Shown: piece by piece, positions 15,662 through 25,027 of the stretch | Position numbering within the stretch: the stretch's first letter is position 1 | How the letters are laid out: the number at the start of each line of letters is the position of its first letter | NCBI GenBank assembly: GCA_000969725.1 | Contig: JXSR01S022821.1 | Direction: 5' to 3' (one strand) | DNA length: 32,260 nucleotides | Source of the DNA: Ophiothrix spiculata | Taxonomy: Eukaryota > Echinodermata > Ophiuroidea > Amphilepidida > Ophiotrichidae | The notes under the pieces: generated by a model | The model's database searches: none | What the model saw: only the letters and a program-made list of their open reading frames with translations | What the model was told of the DNA's origin: nothing | Translations under genes and position numbers: made by a program

Positions 15662-18600
15662 CTGTGGAGATAAAAAAGTATCAAGTTAAAAAATAAATAT
15701 GATTTAAGGCTACTAAAAAAAAGAAGAAACAAGTTAATTGTTCCATGTTGCAAGCGCATTTACTTTCTTTTAACCAAAAACCACTGCATTTGTGGTTTGT
15801 TTGTTTTTTGATATTTACAGTAAAATTGGAGAAACTTCTATTCTCTTTGTAAACGAGTTGATAAATGGCAAATGAGATTCAATGGAAAAAGTATACGTCA
15901 GGTCCAAGATACTAGTACACAAAGTTTGGACAATACTAGATATCCAAATTTTGATACAATATTGGATAGATTGAGCCCATATTTATTGGTCGAGCTATGA
16001 GTTGCAAAAATATTGGACGAAACTCATAGCGAGACCAATAAATATTGTGCGTAAATCATCCAATATTGCCATTATCATGCGTACCGTCCGATATTATCAT
16101 GTATCGGACAGCTCAAAGCATGATAATGTCCAGTATTGTTTAATTCTAGGTAAATATGTGTATTCCAATATTGCTGGTCAAAAATACTAGGTATATACTG
16201 GTCAGTATTGTTCAATTCATGTCAATATTCCAATATATATTGTTGGTCAAAATGCTGTTTAATAACAGTTTTGATTGGTTTTGGTTAATATTCCAGTATT
16301 GTTGGTTAAAAAGTCTAGTTTATATCAGTAATTTTGTAAATTCTGCCTTTTTTTAAGGGCAAGCATTTTCGCTCCAGAATCCTAACATAAAATTTTGAGA
16401 TTTTAGTTTAGCAAATGGGTTTGTTTTTCACAAAAAATCCCTAGACATGGGTCTTATTTTTAGTACCAACATCCCTAGACATGGGTCACATTTTCAAGAA
16501 AAAATGCTAAAGTGGTCCAAAAATCATGAAAATTCTTTATCAGCCTATTTTTGGAGCAAAATCCCTAAACATGGGTGCACTTTTTCTCAAAAATTACCCT
16601 TAGAGATGAGTAAGGGTTCCATGGTCCGGGCCACAAACCCCGTACAGACCAAAGTGGCGTATCCCCCTTGGGGTCAGCACCACAATTCATTTGACAATGT
16701 AAACCAGAGTGCACGGCCCTCTTGTATGTACTGTAAATGCGAACAGCACCCTATATTTTTATATACACTGACCAATAGGCTAAAGAATCATAATACTGAT
16801 TTTAAAAGGAAATTCAATATATCTTAGAGTGAGCCACCTTACCTTAAGTGCTCTAGTCCATCTTAACCTATTGCCCATGTTCCCAGGCATCTTTTTTCCT
16901 TTCCATACTCTAGAGGGTGTTCCTCCTTGCCCGATGGCTCCAGGCCTTCTGTGCGTCTTTGTCTGTCCGTGAGAAGCTGGCATACCTTTGAAGCCCCACC
17001 TCTTCATGACACCTTGGAAGGCTTTGCCACTCCTGTAACCAAGGATATTATACGGAGGAATCAGTGCTTGCCGCCATTTTGACCGCTGTGTAAACCAGTC
17101 GGATGACGGCCATCTTGGATTGTTGCTCATGGAACCCAACAAATTGTACCTTCGGCATTTTACAGCTGTGCATTCCATACTTGGGAAACCCTTTGAAATG
17201 GATTAGTGAGCTTATCGGCATACCAAGCTGAGCACTAGAGATCAAGTCTCAATAAATGCTGTTGGGAATGCAAATACAGTTTGCGCGTGAACAAAATGCA
17301 CACATCTATGTGGTGAATGAATATTTACATGATCTGCCAGGTACAACAATCCTGCTCCAAAAGCAGCAACAAAATGGTGGTGAATTCCAAGTCTCCCTTT
17401 TAATTTCCTTGGGGTTAACAGTGAGTTGAATGTCATATATGACCCGTCATATCAAAAGGTACCTTAGGTTTGGCATGGTATATTACAAGATACGGGCCAT
17501 TGAAGCTGAGCATATTCAAAAATCACGTCCAAGGTCGAATTCATAATTTCATCAGAAATTTTATCTTTGAAGTGTATTCTATCATGTTAATCAGGTACCA
17601 ATATCAAAGACATAAGAAAATGTGTTAAAAACCAAGATAAAAATTCTCTCCATTCAAGTTTTAATCATTACACAAATTTTAGACTTGATTTTCTAAAAAC
17701 TATAGTTTTCCGAATCAGCCCAATGCCTTTTACCAATTTGGATGTAACTTTGTAACCGAACATCCAATAACCAAAAGCAAGGTGTCATTTTAAAGCCTAA
17801 AATTTCAGCTTTCAGATGAGCCCAAAAATCAATTTTCATTTTGGGACCCATAAGGTACCTTTTGATATGGCTGGTTGATATACATGAGACTGCCAATGAT
17901 ATCATAGTAAATCGTGCTGTGATTATAAGTAAGAAACCGACGCAATAACATTTTTTTTTGCTAAAATAAAAAAAAAATAATCAACAGAGATGCCAGTTTT
18001 CCGGAAATCTGGATTTTTTAAAAAGTCCAAAAATGTCAAAAAAAATCCGGAAATGTCAAAAAATCCACCTAAAATTCGAAAAATCTCCCGGAAAAAATTC
18101 AGCTCGAGTGATTCTTTAAATGGAGAATTAGCATCGCAAGTGTAGTATTTAAACCGGCAACCCCGATGGATTCTACACGTGGGTTACAGTGCATGTAGGA
18201 AATGAGAACCAACCATCGCCGAATGCACTTTCCTATACCAATGCAACGGCGTGTAATGTGAAAGGTGATAAGTGTGTACTGTAAACTTAAAATGTCTCTT
18301 CATAAAGTTGTCGAAAGGTTTGATGATCTATCAGCTATTGAGAAAGGAATAAAAAATAAATGGAGGTGGAGCTGGTTGGAGCTGAAAGACGATGGTGGTT
18401 ATTTTCTGTCCGAATACATTCGGAAAGTTGACAACGGAGGACAAGCTATTTGTACACTGTGCAACAACTTCACAATTAATTACGCTAAATCAGGTTCCCC
18501 CAACAAAGAAAAAACATGCCAATTAAGGTACATGTAAGTATTGTACAATTAATAACAATGTGGTAATAAGTGTTATTTTTAATTCAAAAGCAATACTATT

Positions 18601-21600
18601 TGTCTTCTCTTGAACCTGTAAATTTAGTATCCTAAAAGGGTCTCAAATGGGTTCTAAATGTGCAGAAACCCCACCAGGGGCCCCTGGACCCCCGGCCGTG
18701 AGGCGCGAGAGCTCCACTCGCTACACTTCGCAAAAGTTCAGGAAATTTTGTCAATACCCACTGGCATCTCTGAATCAATTATTTATAGCAGAATCAGAGC
18801 AAAGTGAATATTCTCAAGACCTAAAAACAGTTTCACATGAAGAGCAAAGAGAATAGCCTCAAAACAGTTTCACATTTTTCACACTTGTAGTAAGTAGCAT
18901 AGTGCTATACTATATATCTGCCCATGGCAAAAGGAAGTACGGGACAAAATTGTCAAAATTTGTTTTTCGACAAACAGTACATTTTTAATAACACAATGGT
19001 AAGATGGAAGTTGAAAATTTGTTTCATTCAATTTGTACCTGCTTACTTTGAATAGGTACTTTCTTGAAAACCCATGACAAAACTAAGTATGGGGACATGC
19101 TAATTGAGTAATTATTGGTTATAATGTAAGAGATTTGAAATAGTTACTCAAATATTGTTATTTTCTGATAAGAAATAATAGTGTTAAATATATAAACATC
19201 ATTTTTAAACACTTTGTTAAAGATATCTCCAAAGACAAAAATACAGTTTTTCCTTTATATCTCAAAACACAAATCTGTCCTATACTTCCTTTTGTCACAG
19301 GGCAGCAGTATAATTATTATACTTACGTTCTTCCACAAACATCAACCCACATGCCTGGCCTGAAATGTGCTGCAGTTAAAGGGGTGCCTAAAAAGAAACA
19401 TTCATGTAAGAATTTAAGTCGCAGTAAGTGATCCCTGGTGGGACTGTCCTAGAGATGCTTTGCATCTGTTATATTTTGATCAATACTAAATAGGCAGGAA
19501 TTATGAGTCTTTTCATTATCTGAAAGTAAACATAATCCCACTTACCAGATGCCGTACATAGTGATGCGTGAGTTGCACATAATATTTAATGCTCTGAATC
19601 TCCTATGTTCAACTACATGTGCTCTTAGTGCTTATCTGTGTCAATTCACGTTGTGAAAAGGTCCGCCTACTTGGAGTTGATCAAAATATAGTCCTTGCCT
19701 TTCACTGGTGCAGAATTTCATCAATTTCTTCTTTTTTTTGATATACTTTTAATATTTAAATGTTGACCTTTATTATAAATAATGTATACCAGTTTTTAAG
19801 TGTAATGAACAAACAAATAAATAAATTAATTAATAAATAAATTAAAAAACCCATAAACTTTGATCAGCAAGTCAAGTTGGTCTCCATTAATAGTTTCGTA
19901 AAAAGCTGAAAATAACAATTTTTATGGCTTGCCTGGTTGGAAGCTTTTGCACAGTACAATATTAATCAATCTCTTTATTAGAAACCTTCAGGAGGAACAT
20001 GAATATTCAATTCAAACCATGCTCTAAGTAAACCACCCTACTCTACATCTTGCGCACATGACATCAACATTGAACTTAGTGCCACATGGTTCCATTTGGC
20101 CTACTCTTCTCTACCCCATAATTTTACTCACCTAGCACTAACATTACATTGGGTATAACCTGAAATATTGCACTGACAAACCTTCTCTTGATATGCCCCT
20201 TTCAATTTACTTTAAGTCCCAAGTAACACCCCTCTACCCTACATCTCACTCACCTGGCATTAACATTGCGTCGGGTGAGGCCTTAAACATGGCGCACTTC
20301 CTCTTGTTATGCCTCCTTTCAATTTACCTAAAGCCCCAGGAACACCCCTCTACCCTACATCTCACTCACCTGGCATTAACATTGCATCGGGTGTGACCTT
20401 AAACATGGCACACTTCCTTTTGACGGGAACACCAGCCTCCTGGAAGATGGCTGAATAATCCTCACCTTTCTATTAATAAGAAAAAAGCACAAAATCTGTA
20501 ACTTGAGTCATATATTCTAGGGTGGAAAAAGATACTCTATAAACCTTGAAGTATAAAAGTGAGTAACTTAATAACGCATATAAACCATTATGACTAAGTC
20601 TGTATTTTCCTTAACAATGTAGGGTCATTCCAATCTCAAATATCACAAACGTTACCAAAATATTACATGTTCTTGACCTTCAAGTCGAATGAGATTTGGA
20701 TATCTTACAGGTATGCAGCAGCCCTTGAAGATAACTCAAGCTCATTTAAATTCAAGGGCAGGATTGTGTAACATTTTGTGACATTTGAGATTGGAATGAC
20801 CCTGTACCCAATCTTGCTGAATATTCAAATTAACTTGATGTTCAAGGTTTGTCCATGTGGTAGCAACAAAATTGGTCAAAAATAATGCCACTATCAAGAT
20901 ATTTTCATGCACAAAATGAATTATATTCATGCACAAAATATATTAATATTCAGTGTTTTGGTTTTAATCATCTAATCATTCATTGCTAGTCTCTTGCACA
21001 ATACAAAAACACCAGTTCGCAATGTTGTAGAACACAAGGGATAAGATATGGATCCCGTAATAGAGTCTGATGGCTTCATACCCGTCAAGTATCCCGATTT
21101 AGGCGGGCCATATCTCGAGCTTTAAAAAAAAAATCTCCAGCTATCTCCCGTTTAGAAAAAAAATCTACCGTGGTGTGTCGCTAGCGTGTATTACAGACCC
21201 TGTACATGCTACATTTCATTTCAAAATTAAAAATGAGATTGTTATGAGTTGTCTGTGCGCTTGTAAGACTTTTTATTTTATTTTTTTGCTTGTCAGTTTT
21301 TAAAAGCTAAGTAAACATTTTTGGGTGTACCTTTTAGGCCTCATATGTCAGTTGTTTGTAAACGTTAAGTGCTACATTACAACAACTCAAAATTGAAAAA
21401 TGCTTGGTCGCAACTACAAGCTACAATGCGATATTTGCTATAAAACCACCTATACACATAAAAGCTTGACACTTCAAAGTTGATTGAATCTCTTCTAAGT
21501 TGATCCCTTACGGCTTACTTACATAAATAGGCGAGGCATCGATAGCACCGACAAGTAGATGAGCCATTCTAGGATCTCTGTCTTGGACCTGCCCCGGTTC

Positions 21601-24600
21601 ATAACCTGCTACAACATTACATTCAAGAATCTGGCGGGTTAATGGGAAGAAAATAACAAAAGCAAATTGATTTATCATAAAAATTAAGCCTTTGCATTTA
21701 CAAGGGAAATAAAAAAAACCTAAATAGGTTAAGGGGAGGACAATACGTTACTCAATTTTACGGGTTTTATTTTCAAATTTATTTTGTACTTTAACTTTTT
21801 ACTTGTACATGTATACATTTCCAGAAAGGAATTTTCACAAGGAACATGATGGGGATGTTGATATTTGACCAAAAATCAAATTTTTTGAGAAAATGACAAA
21901 AAAAAAATGGCCATTTAGGTTCCCAAACAAGCTAAAAATAACAAATTCATGCCAAATAAGGTCAAAAAATTACCCAAAATGGATAAAAAGTGAATGTTTG
22001 ACCTTATTTGGCATAAAAAACAAAAAAGTGGCCAAAACACTCACACACACAAAAAAAGCAACATCTGAATGGGTGTTTTAAGTTAAAAAAATACACTCAG
22101 AAGCCGTTCTTTTTAAAATATGTTATTTTTAGCTTGTTTGGAAGCAGTACTGTTTGGAAGCCCAAAATGCAAAAATATGTGTTTTTGTGAATTTTGGTCG
22201 AAAATCAACATCCCCATCATGTTCCTTGTGAAAATTCCTCTCTGGAAATGTATACTTTTATTAACATTAATTTAAGCATGTTAAAAAGTTATGGTACAAA
22301 CTAAACTTGCAAAAACGTTAAATTGAATCTTGGTCAGAACTCAACACAGCAGGGGCCAGCTTGGGGCTTGTACCCACCTCTCGATTATGAATCCAGTGCT
22401 ATGCCATAATGCTCCTAAATAATAGTAAATATATAATACAGACTTTTAAATACATTAAGTGTCTTACTTGGGTCTTGGTCCCACTGGGCTTTTTTACCTC
22501 AGTGAAATTGAGTACCGAAAGATCTCATGAAAGAATCAAGAAAGATTAACGATTAGCGACAGAGAATTATTTTGAAGAATCTTAGCTCATCAAATATCAA
22601 TCGATGTCCCTTTTATGATACTCTTGAAAGTATTCTGACCTCTCTTCCCAACTTAAATTTTGGAAAAGCTGTATCTTACCTGGATCATTGTGACAGGAAA
22701 TTCCAAGCCATCTTCTGTAAACTGATTGGCCATGCCTAACTTAATACCGAGTACACCACAACGGATAGATTCAGGTGTCCACTCCTCTCTCTTCAAAGGT
22801 GATTCCTGCATGGGCAATAAATGAGAAAGATATAATTCAAACATACCATTCTGCAGATTTACGCAATCACATACCCATGTCAAGTCTCCCCATTTAGACG
22901 GGAGTCTCCAGATTTCAGGTAGTCCTCCCAACCTACCGATCGGGTAGCCATTTCTCCCGCTTTGAACAAAAAAAATCCGCTATTTCCCGCTTTGGAAAAA
23001 AGTTCCCATTATTCCAGCTTTGAGGAAAAAATGTACCACAGTGTCGTGCGAACATGTATTACAGACCATGTACACCCTACTTTTTGTTGAGAAATTGAAA
23101 ATGAGTTCGTTATTATGAGTTGTCTGTGGGCTTGTGAGACTTTTTTTTTTGCTTGCTTGTCAGTTTTCAAAAGCCTTTTGGGCCTCATATGTCAGTTGTC
23201 CGTAAACATTACTCATTAATTTTAATCTCCCGCATCAGAATTTGGAAATGTTGCCAGGTATGCAATCAACGGTATTTATGCCAATTATAGGAATGGTCTA
23301 TAGGACAAAATATTAATTAACCCTAACCCTGGCACACCAAAGTGCACAGAAAACTACACCACACAGCAAAACAGGCATGCTACCAATACAGCGCAACATA
23401 CAAGGTTTGTGTGTGAGTCATGCATGAACTTGGACTTGAACATATGCAAAGACTGTGCTTGTAATCCCACCATTCAGTTCAGGATACAATGCTGTGTGCT
23501 TGGAAATATGACTGTCTTGTCCTTGTATTGTCCAGTAGGGTTAGGGTTAATTAAGCCATGGGGTAGACCCACAACTGGCATAAACTGTTTTTGTTACCCC
23601 AACTATCAAACCAATTGTAGAAATCAAATGTGGCCAATCTATTTTACCAAAAAATGCAAAAACAACCACTTTTGACCTATTTTTGGCATATGTTTAAAAT
23701 TCAGATAAAACTCGAAATTTGGAGAAAATCCTTCCTAGACATTTGTTTCTAGATTCAAAAAGGAAAAAAAAAACAGCTTAAAATTTCATAAATGCAAATT
23801 TTAGTTAAGCTTTCCAGAATTGGCACTTTTTGCAAAAATTGATCATTTTTGTCCATAACTGACATTATCATCCTGTTCAGCATAAAAATATGCTTCCTTC
23901 TAGATAAGTATATTTTTATATGGATTATATATATACAATTGATATGGGATTAAAAACACTTTATACAAATTTGGGGTTTACCTGGGGCCACTCAACTTTG
24001 AAAGTGGTAGGTATGTCAGGCGCGACAGGGACTTCCATTTGAAATTTCCAGGACCTCTATCAGAAGCTCTCCTGAAGTTCTTTAGGAGAGCAATTAGGGG
24101 AGATATCTGGAAATTTAGATGTTTATATCGTCATGCAAGGCACTCTATTAATTGAGCTCGAAAGCATTTGAGGGGAGCAGGATGGCACAAAAGAGCTCAC
24201 TCTCCTCAAACGGAAGTCCCTTTGAAACTGATTTTTGGGGGTCTAGTGAACAGAAATGAGCTGAAAATTTTTGCATTTTCTGATCAATATTTACAATTTG
24301 AACTACATTTTTGTATTTTTCCTCAAAGGGGTCTAAAGAACAGAATCTTGCTGAAAATAGGGATCTAGAGAGCGAAATGGAGGCCTGAAAAAGGGGGTCT
24401 TGACTGCCAGACATAGGTATCCTGCTCACAAATGTGAGTGCCCCCACACCTATTTTTTCAACACATCTCAGATTGTGTTATAATATTCCAGAGGCTTTGT
24501 AAGTACCTAGTCTTACCTTCAATGGACTGGGCCCCAATGTGTTCTTCACTCGACTCCAATTGAATACAAATCTCTCCAAGTCTGGCGACAGATTACTTTC

Positions 24601-25027
24601 ATAGTCGTAGTAACACCGCTTCGGATTGATAATGCTGCTGCTTGCACAAACACTGCAAAATCAAAACAGAGGGATCAAAAAAGGTTGTTATAATGTTTTC
24701 ATATTGGAAACCTGACAATATGTTGACAGGGGTAAACGTTTTATAACTTCAAGTCTAAATTAACTAGAATTATCCAAAAAAGGATTAATTGTTTCTTTAA
24801 TATTTTGCATAAATGGTACCCTCTTTCGCATGATATGCATATCTCGCAAAAGGGGTACGGTACCATTTATTTCCATTTTTACACAAACAATGAGACTTGA
24901 AGTAAAAAACTTGGTTAGTGTCCAATATATTCTTTTACATGGACATATAGTACATGGGAAATACTCACAGAACATCAAAGAGATAGACTCTTCTCCATTT
25001 GGAGCCCACCTGAAATCTGAGGGCCAT
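15425..25027 (-). CDS. MRPL3: Mitochondrial large-subunit ribosomal protein L3 (uL3m), complete, eight exons
   Basis: Join on the - strand of 25027-24969, 24652-24517, 22805-22680, 21630-21523, 20469-20370, 19387-19327, 17032-16843 and 15661-15425. This is 1017 nt, 338 residues plus stop, against about 348 in human MRPL3. All introns are GT-AG and all phases agree. The N-terminus ([17 protein letters not shown]) is basic and lacks acid residues, as in a matrix presequence. Family hallmarks in order are [81 protein letters not shown] and [17 protein letters not shown]3 is an early-assembling protein near the peptidyl-transferase centre of the mitoribosome. No promoter motif was recognised. The gene is convergent with the CAP-Gly gene, and its exons 5 and 8 have tandem partial copies beside them. 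Confidence 0.95.
15962..16129. mobile_element. Hairpin-bearing dispersed element, copy 1
   Basis: TTGAGCCCATATTTATTGGT CGAGCTATGAGTT pairs with AACTCATAGCGAGACCAATA AATATTG further right, forming a stem of about 25 bp. A second pair is formed by ATTATCATG and CATGATAAT. The same arrangement recurs at 30969-31163 in the same orientation. Its class is unknown. Confidence 0.7.
16437..16580 (+). repeat. Three repeats of ATCCCTARACATGGGT
   Basis: Copies at 16437, 16471 and 16561 are separated by A/T-rich sequence. The spacing is irregular. They are part of a longer repeat-derived stretch and no gene is supported here. Confidence 0.6.
16843..17032 (-). CDS. MRPL3: MRPL3 exon 7 (core L3 domain)
   Basis: It encodes [20 protein letters not shown] and on through [31 protein letters not shown] and RWTRALK. 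This is the most conserved segment of L3, the basic extension that reaches toward the catalytic centre of the large subunit. The acceptor is GGTTACAG and the donor AAG|GTAAGG. This exon makes the family assignment secure. Confidence 0.97.
17448..17869. mobile_element. MITE-like element with ~20-bp inverted ends
   Basis: The left end CATATCAAAAGGTACCTTA is an inverted copy of TAAGGTACCTTTTGATATG at the right end. Length is about 422 bp. No ORF with a recognisable domain is present inside. Confidence 0.55.
18291..18537 (+). pseudogene. BED-type zinc-finger-like fragment, antisense in MRPL3 intron
   Basis: An open frame from an ATG reads [20 protein letters not shown], then [20 protein letters not shown] and [23 protein letters not shown]-rich start, then IRKV and C-x2-C followed by INY-x-KSG, resembles the N-terminal zinc-finger region of hAT-type transposase-derived proteins in animals. 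The expected His pair is not reached, because the frame ends TCQLRYM at a stop overlapping a GTAAGT. It could be a first exon or a transposon remnant. Family assignment is tentative. Confidence 0.4.
19327..19387 (-). CDS. MRPL3: MRPL3 exon 6
   Basis: A 61-nt exon reading [20 protein letters not shown](T) across its junctions, the conserved L3 segment TPL.AAHFRPG..VDV. The acceptor is TTCTTTTTAG and the donor AAC|GTAAGT. It restores frame between exon 5 (phase 1) and exon 7. Confidence 0.95.
19388..20369 (-). other. MRPL3 intron 5 with a MITE and decoy exon-5 copies
   Basis: It holds MITE M1 copy 2 (19472-19688), A/T-rich low-complexity sequence near 19800-19850, and two partial copies of the end of exon 5 (20090-20340). 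Confidence 0.65.
19472..19688. mobile_element. MITE family M1, copy 2 (217 bp, inverted relative to copy 1)
   Basis: The ends TATTTTGATCAATACTAAAT AGGC and TATTTTGATCAACTCCAAGT AGGC (right end read inverted) match copy 1 at 14922-15140. The internal strings AATTATGAG and AGTAAACATAATCCCACT are shared in reverse orientation with copy 1. It is more diverged from its own partner end than copy 1. Confidence 0.75.
20090..20440 (-). repeat. Tandem triplication of the 3' part of MRPL3 exon 5 with its splice donor
   Basis: Donor-containing string ACTCACCTGGCATTAACATT (+ strand) occurs in the true exon at about 20364 and again at about 20248. A decayed form, ACTCACCTAGCACTAACATT, lies at about 20126. 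Periods are 116 and 122 bp. The middle copy still reads [17 protein letters not shown] in the exon frame and keeps CCAG|GTGAGT. The third keeps CTAG|GTGAGT but its coding is degraded. The copies lie in the intron downstream of the real donor. Confidence 0.85.
20370..20469 (-). CDS. MRPL3: MRPL3 exon 5
   Basis: It reads [20 protein letters not shown] and then [13 protein letters not shown], ending in phase 1 at CCAG|GTGAGT. The acceptor is taken as TTATTAATAG rather than the next AG (AAAG). The first keeps phase 0 from exon 4 and gives the Lys-Gly link. The polypyrimidine tract is weak. The 3' half is repeated downstream in the intron. Confidence 0.9.
20622..20802. mobile_element. 181-bp MITE with TGTA target-site duplication
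   Basis: The terminal inverted repeats are GGGTCATTCCAATCTCAAAT plus a few bases, nearly perfect at both ends (about 28 bp). The flanks are TGTA at 20618-20621 and TGTA at 20803-20806, a clean 4-bp duplication. It has no coding capacity. Confidence 0.8.
21080..21370 (+). repeat. Dispersed repeat R1, copy 1
   Basis: Shared blocks with 22871-23215 include GTGTATTACAGACC (GTATTACAGACC in copy 2), TTATGAGTTGTCTGTG, TTGCTTGTCAGTTTT and GGCCTCATATGTCAGTTGT, in the same order. Its class is unknown and no ORF is seen. Confidence 0.65.
21523..21630 (-). CDS. MRPL3: MRPL3 exon 4
   Basis: Exactly 36 codons reading [20 protein letters not shown], then [16 protein letters not shown], phase 0 at both ends. 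The acceptor is TAACCCGCCAG and the donor TAT|GTAAGT. It corresponds to the variable strand-loop region of L3 after the TMIQ segment. It is less conserved, but frame and splice sites are clear. Confidence 0.9.
21811..22255. mobile_element. 445-bp foldback element with ~55-bp terminal inverted repeats
   Basis: Left GTATACATTTCCAGAAAGGA, then ATTTTCACAAGGAACATGAT GGGGATGTTGAT, is mirrored almost exactly at the right end. Inner inverted pairs also exist: AACAAGCTAAAAATAAC against GTTATTTTTAGCTTGTT, and GCCAAATAAGGTCAAA against TTTGACCTTATTTGGC. It can fold over most of its length and has no coding capacity. Confidence 0.8.
22349..22416 (-). tRNA. tRNA-Met-like relic (CAT anticodon), probably a SINE head or tRNA pseudogene
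   Basis: Read on the - strand, TGGCATAGCACTGG resembles an A box. TTCATAA is a 7-base anticodon loop closed by a stem with four of five pairs. GTGGGTACAAGCCCCAA forms a T arm whose loop TACAAGC differs from the consensus TTCRANY at one position. The acceptor arms pair poorly, so it is unlikely to be a working tRNA gene. Confidence 0.35.
22680..22805 (-). CDS. MRPL3: MRPL3 exon 3
   Basis: 42 codons, phase 0 at both ends, reading [20 protein letters not shown] and then [22 protein letters not shown]. This is the conserved start of the L3 barrel (G.IA.KLGM...T.DG...PVT..Q). The acceptor is TTGCCCATGCAG and the donor CAG|GTAAGA. Confidence 0.96.
22806..24516 (-). other. MRPL3 intron 2 (1.7 kb)
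   Basis: It contains copy 2 of repeat R1 (22871-23215). Around 24155-24440 lies a weak inverted pair built on CATTTGWGGGGAGCAGGAT-like strings, possibly another element. The Cys-containing frame at 23409 has no recognisable domain. No exon is seen. Confidence 0.55.
22871..23215 (+). repeat. Dispersed repeat R1, copy 2
   Basis: Collinear with 21080-21370 over several blocks (ATTACAGACC, ATGAGTTGTCTGTG, GCTTGTCAGTTTT, GGCCTCATATGTCAGTTGT). Additional CTCCCGCTTTGAACAAAAA-type repeats lie at its left. Both copies are in MRPL3 introns in the same orientation, 1.8 kb apart. Confidence 0.65.
24517..24652 (-). CDS. MRPL3: MRPL3 exon 2
   Basis: It reads [20 protein letters not shown], then [25 protein letters not shown]. 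It covers the end of the presequence and the NPKR..YYD....L motif seen at the mature start of animal MRPL3. It begins with one base of a split Leu codon and ends in phase 0 at AAG|GTAAGA. Confidence 0.9.
24653..24968 (-). other. MRPL3 intron 1 with a short hairpin
   Basis: AT-rich 316-bp intron. ATAAATGGTACCCTCTTTCG (24809) pairs imperfectly with CAAAAGGGGTACGGTACCATTTAT (split here for length: CAAAAGGGGTACG, then GTACCATTTAT) ending near 24869. The hairpin is of unknown meaning. Confidence 0.6.
24969..25027 (-). CDS. MRPL3: MRPL3 exon 1 (mitochondrial presequence)
   Basis: ATG at 25027-25025 opens [19 protein letters not shown] and then a split Leu codon (CT|T) joined to exon 2 at TTCT|GTGAGT. 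No other ATG lies in this frame between it and the in-frame TAA upstream. The peptide has four basic residues and its single acidic residue is near the end, with an amphipathic look, as expected for matrix import. Including it brings the protein to 338 residues, close to the family length. Weak points are a T at -1 of the donor and a poor Kozak context. Confidence 0.65.

Larger units (their letters stand above)
15662..16842 (-). other. MRPL3 intron 7 with dispersed repeats
   Basis: It contains the hairpin element at 15962-16129, further TATTGGTCAAA-type repeats to about 16330, and three ATCCCTARACATGGGT repeats (16437, 16471, 16561). No exon is seen. Confidence 0.6.
17033..19326 (-). other. 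MRPL3 intron 6 (2.3 kb)
   Basis: It contains a MITE-like element (17448-17869), A-rich sequence with CCGGAAATCTGG/CCGGAAATGTC repeats at 17998-18085, and an antisense zinc-finger-like ORF (18291-18537). A G/C-rich stretch lies at 18667-18720. No further MRPL3 exon is needed or seen. Confidence 0.6.
20470..21522 (-). other. MRPL3 intron 4 with a MITE and a dispersed repeat
   Basis: It contains a 181-bp MITE (20622-20802) and copy 1 of a ~330-bp dispersed repeat (21080-21370). No exon is seen. Confidence 0.6.
21631..22679 (-). other. MRPL3 intron 3 with a long foldback element
   Basis: It is dominated by the 445-bp inverted-repeat element at 21811-22255, followed by a tRNA-like sequence at 22349-22416. 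No exon is seen. Confidence 0.6.

Noticed and set aside
23409..23675. Cys-rich short frame ([17 protein letters not shown])
   Set aside because: Spacing fits no zinc-binding family known to me, and the frame lacks splice or start support inside an MRPL3 intron.
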